Shown here piece after piece: positions 63,700 to 64,000 of a stretch of 64,000 bases of DNA (position 1 is the stretch's first letter; the number at the start of each line of letters is the position of its first letter). Origin of the DNA: Forficula auricularia (Eukaryota > Arthropoda > Insecta > Dermaptera > Forficulidae); assembly GCA_024734495.1 (NCBI GenBank), contig JALMQS010000844.1, positions 525,932-589,931 on the forward strand. Reading direction: 5' to 3'. Under the pieces are notes generated by a model. It worked only from the letters and a program-made list of their open reading frames with translations, had not been told where the DNA came from and made no database searches. The position numbers were made by a program, and so were the translations under genes.

Positions 63700-64000
63700 T
63701 CCAATACTTTACTTATGTTTATTCGCAATGGGATAAAGTGGTGAAAAAAAGAACGATTAAAATAACTTTTTAGATTATCAAATAGTAATTTTTATATATG
63801 TATTAATTCAAAAATTATAAATGTAAATAATTTGTCCCTAAAATGTGGCCATTCTAAGTAGAAGTTAAGTGTGGTCCTGGTTTATTTCATCCATCCATTA
63901 TTTAATCTGTGAATCAGTGGAACGGAAATACCAAAATGATCACGATACTTTGAAGCGAGCACAAAACACAAAGAGTGAGTGTTCTGACTGAAATAAAAGT
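63700..64000. other. No gene seen at right edge
   Basis: A+T-rich sequence; the last 100 bp is a little more balanced and runs off the window. Confidence 0.4.

Overview
The window is eukaryotic nuclear DNA, most likely from an arthropod (probably an insect): strongly A+T-rich, with very few long open frames, and built almost entirely from transposable elements inserted into one another. The evidence is arthropod-type repeats (non-LTR retrotransposons of three lineages, Penelope-like elements, hAT and TTAA/TA-type MITEs, Helitron-like repeats, tRNA-derived SINEs). There is also one short spliced exon (33882-33974) whose 31-residue product reads as the N-terminal part of the USP53/USP54-type ubiquitin hydrolase family (Drosophila echinus). 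The species cannot be named from this sequence.

Host content is minimal. The echinus/USP54-like exon lies on the + strand with consensus splice sites and long repeat-filled flanks. A second possible host feature is a G+C-rich promoter-like block at 47330-47810 followed by an ATG and a 10-codon open stretch ending in a GTGAGT donor (47811-47840). Several other G+C-rich unique islands (17440-17700, 20780-20960, 25060-25330, 27190-27500, 30950-31200, 39100-39300) may be host regulatory or untranslated sequence, but none gives a recognisable product.

Autonomous-element remains: a LINE with a PHD-like ORF1 and a truncated endonuclease ORF2 (4808-6732); a 5'-truncated LINE reverse transcriptase (52499-54254) plus a smaller RT piece (50425-50645); an RTE-like RT C-terminus with two frameshifts (18160-19022, minus); an R2-type restriction-like-endonuclease C-terminus (43149-43898, minus); and Penelope-like GIY-YIG fragments (41515-42045 plus; 8620-9330 minus).

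The main pattern is an unusual density of long inverted-repeat (foldback) elements, many carrying hammerhead ribozyme cores (CTGANGA, a short stem II, then GAAA). In two copies of one family (2797-3269 and 21886-22265) both arms carry opposed, apparently intact hammerheads, so a transcript of either strand would contain one ribozyme; both copies are flanked by perfect 12-bp duplications. A related family has a 15-bp duplication (15730-16037). Further hammerheads occur in foldbacks at 36404-36615, 38309-38866, 52010-55118 and 60473-60785 and at the 3' side of the Penelope-like element at 41432-42587. A second unusual pattern is a tRNA-like module enclosed by inverted repeats (61734-61911), or duplicated in both arms of a foldback (34552-35008).

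Layout: 1-930 minisatellite and foldback; 930-3270 four foldbacks in a row; 3270-8060 Helitron-like repeats interrupted by a LINE; 8487-11374 nested Penelope/foldback/TA transposon; 12120-16510 repeat family A and foldbacks; 16860-19310 SINE, MITE, RTE LINE; 19735-24640 foldbacks and a hAT MITE; 25560-26570 nested MITEs; 27150-30720 shared block, foldback, TA transposon, MITE; 33882 host exon; 34550-38870 tRNA-like foldback, hammerhead foldbacks, SINE; 39783-44050 Helitron-like, Penelope, SINE, R2; 45050-46990 MITEs; 47330-47840 possible host promoter and exon; 49470-55120 large foldbacks with LINEs; 55200-59405 repeats; 59915-63700 nested foldbacks, tRNA-like foldback and a long copy of family A.
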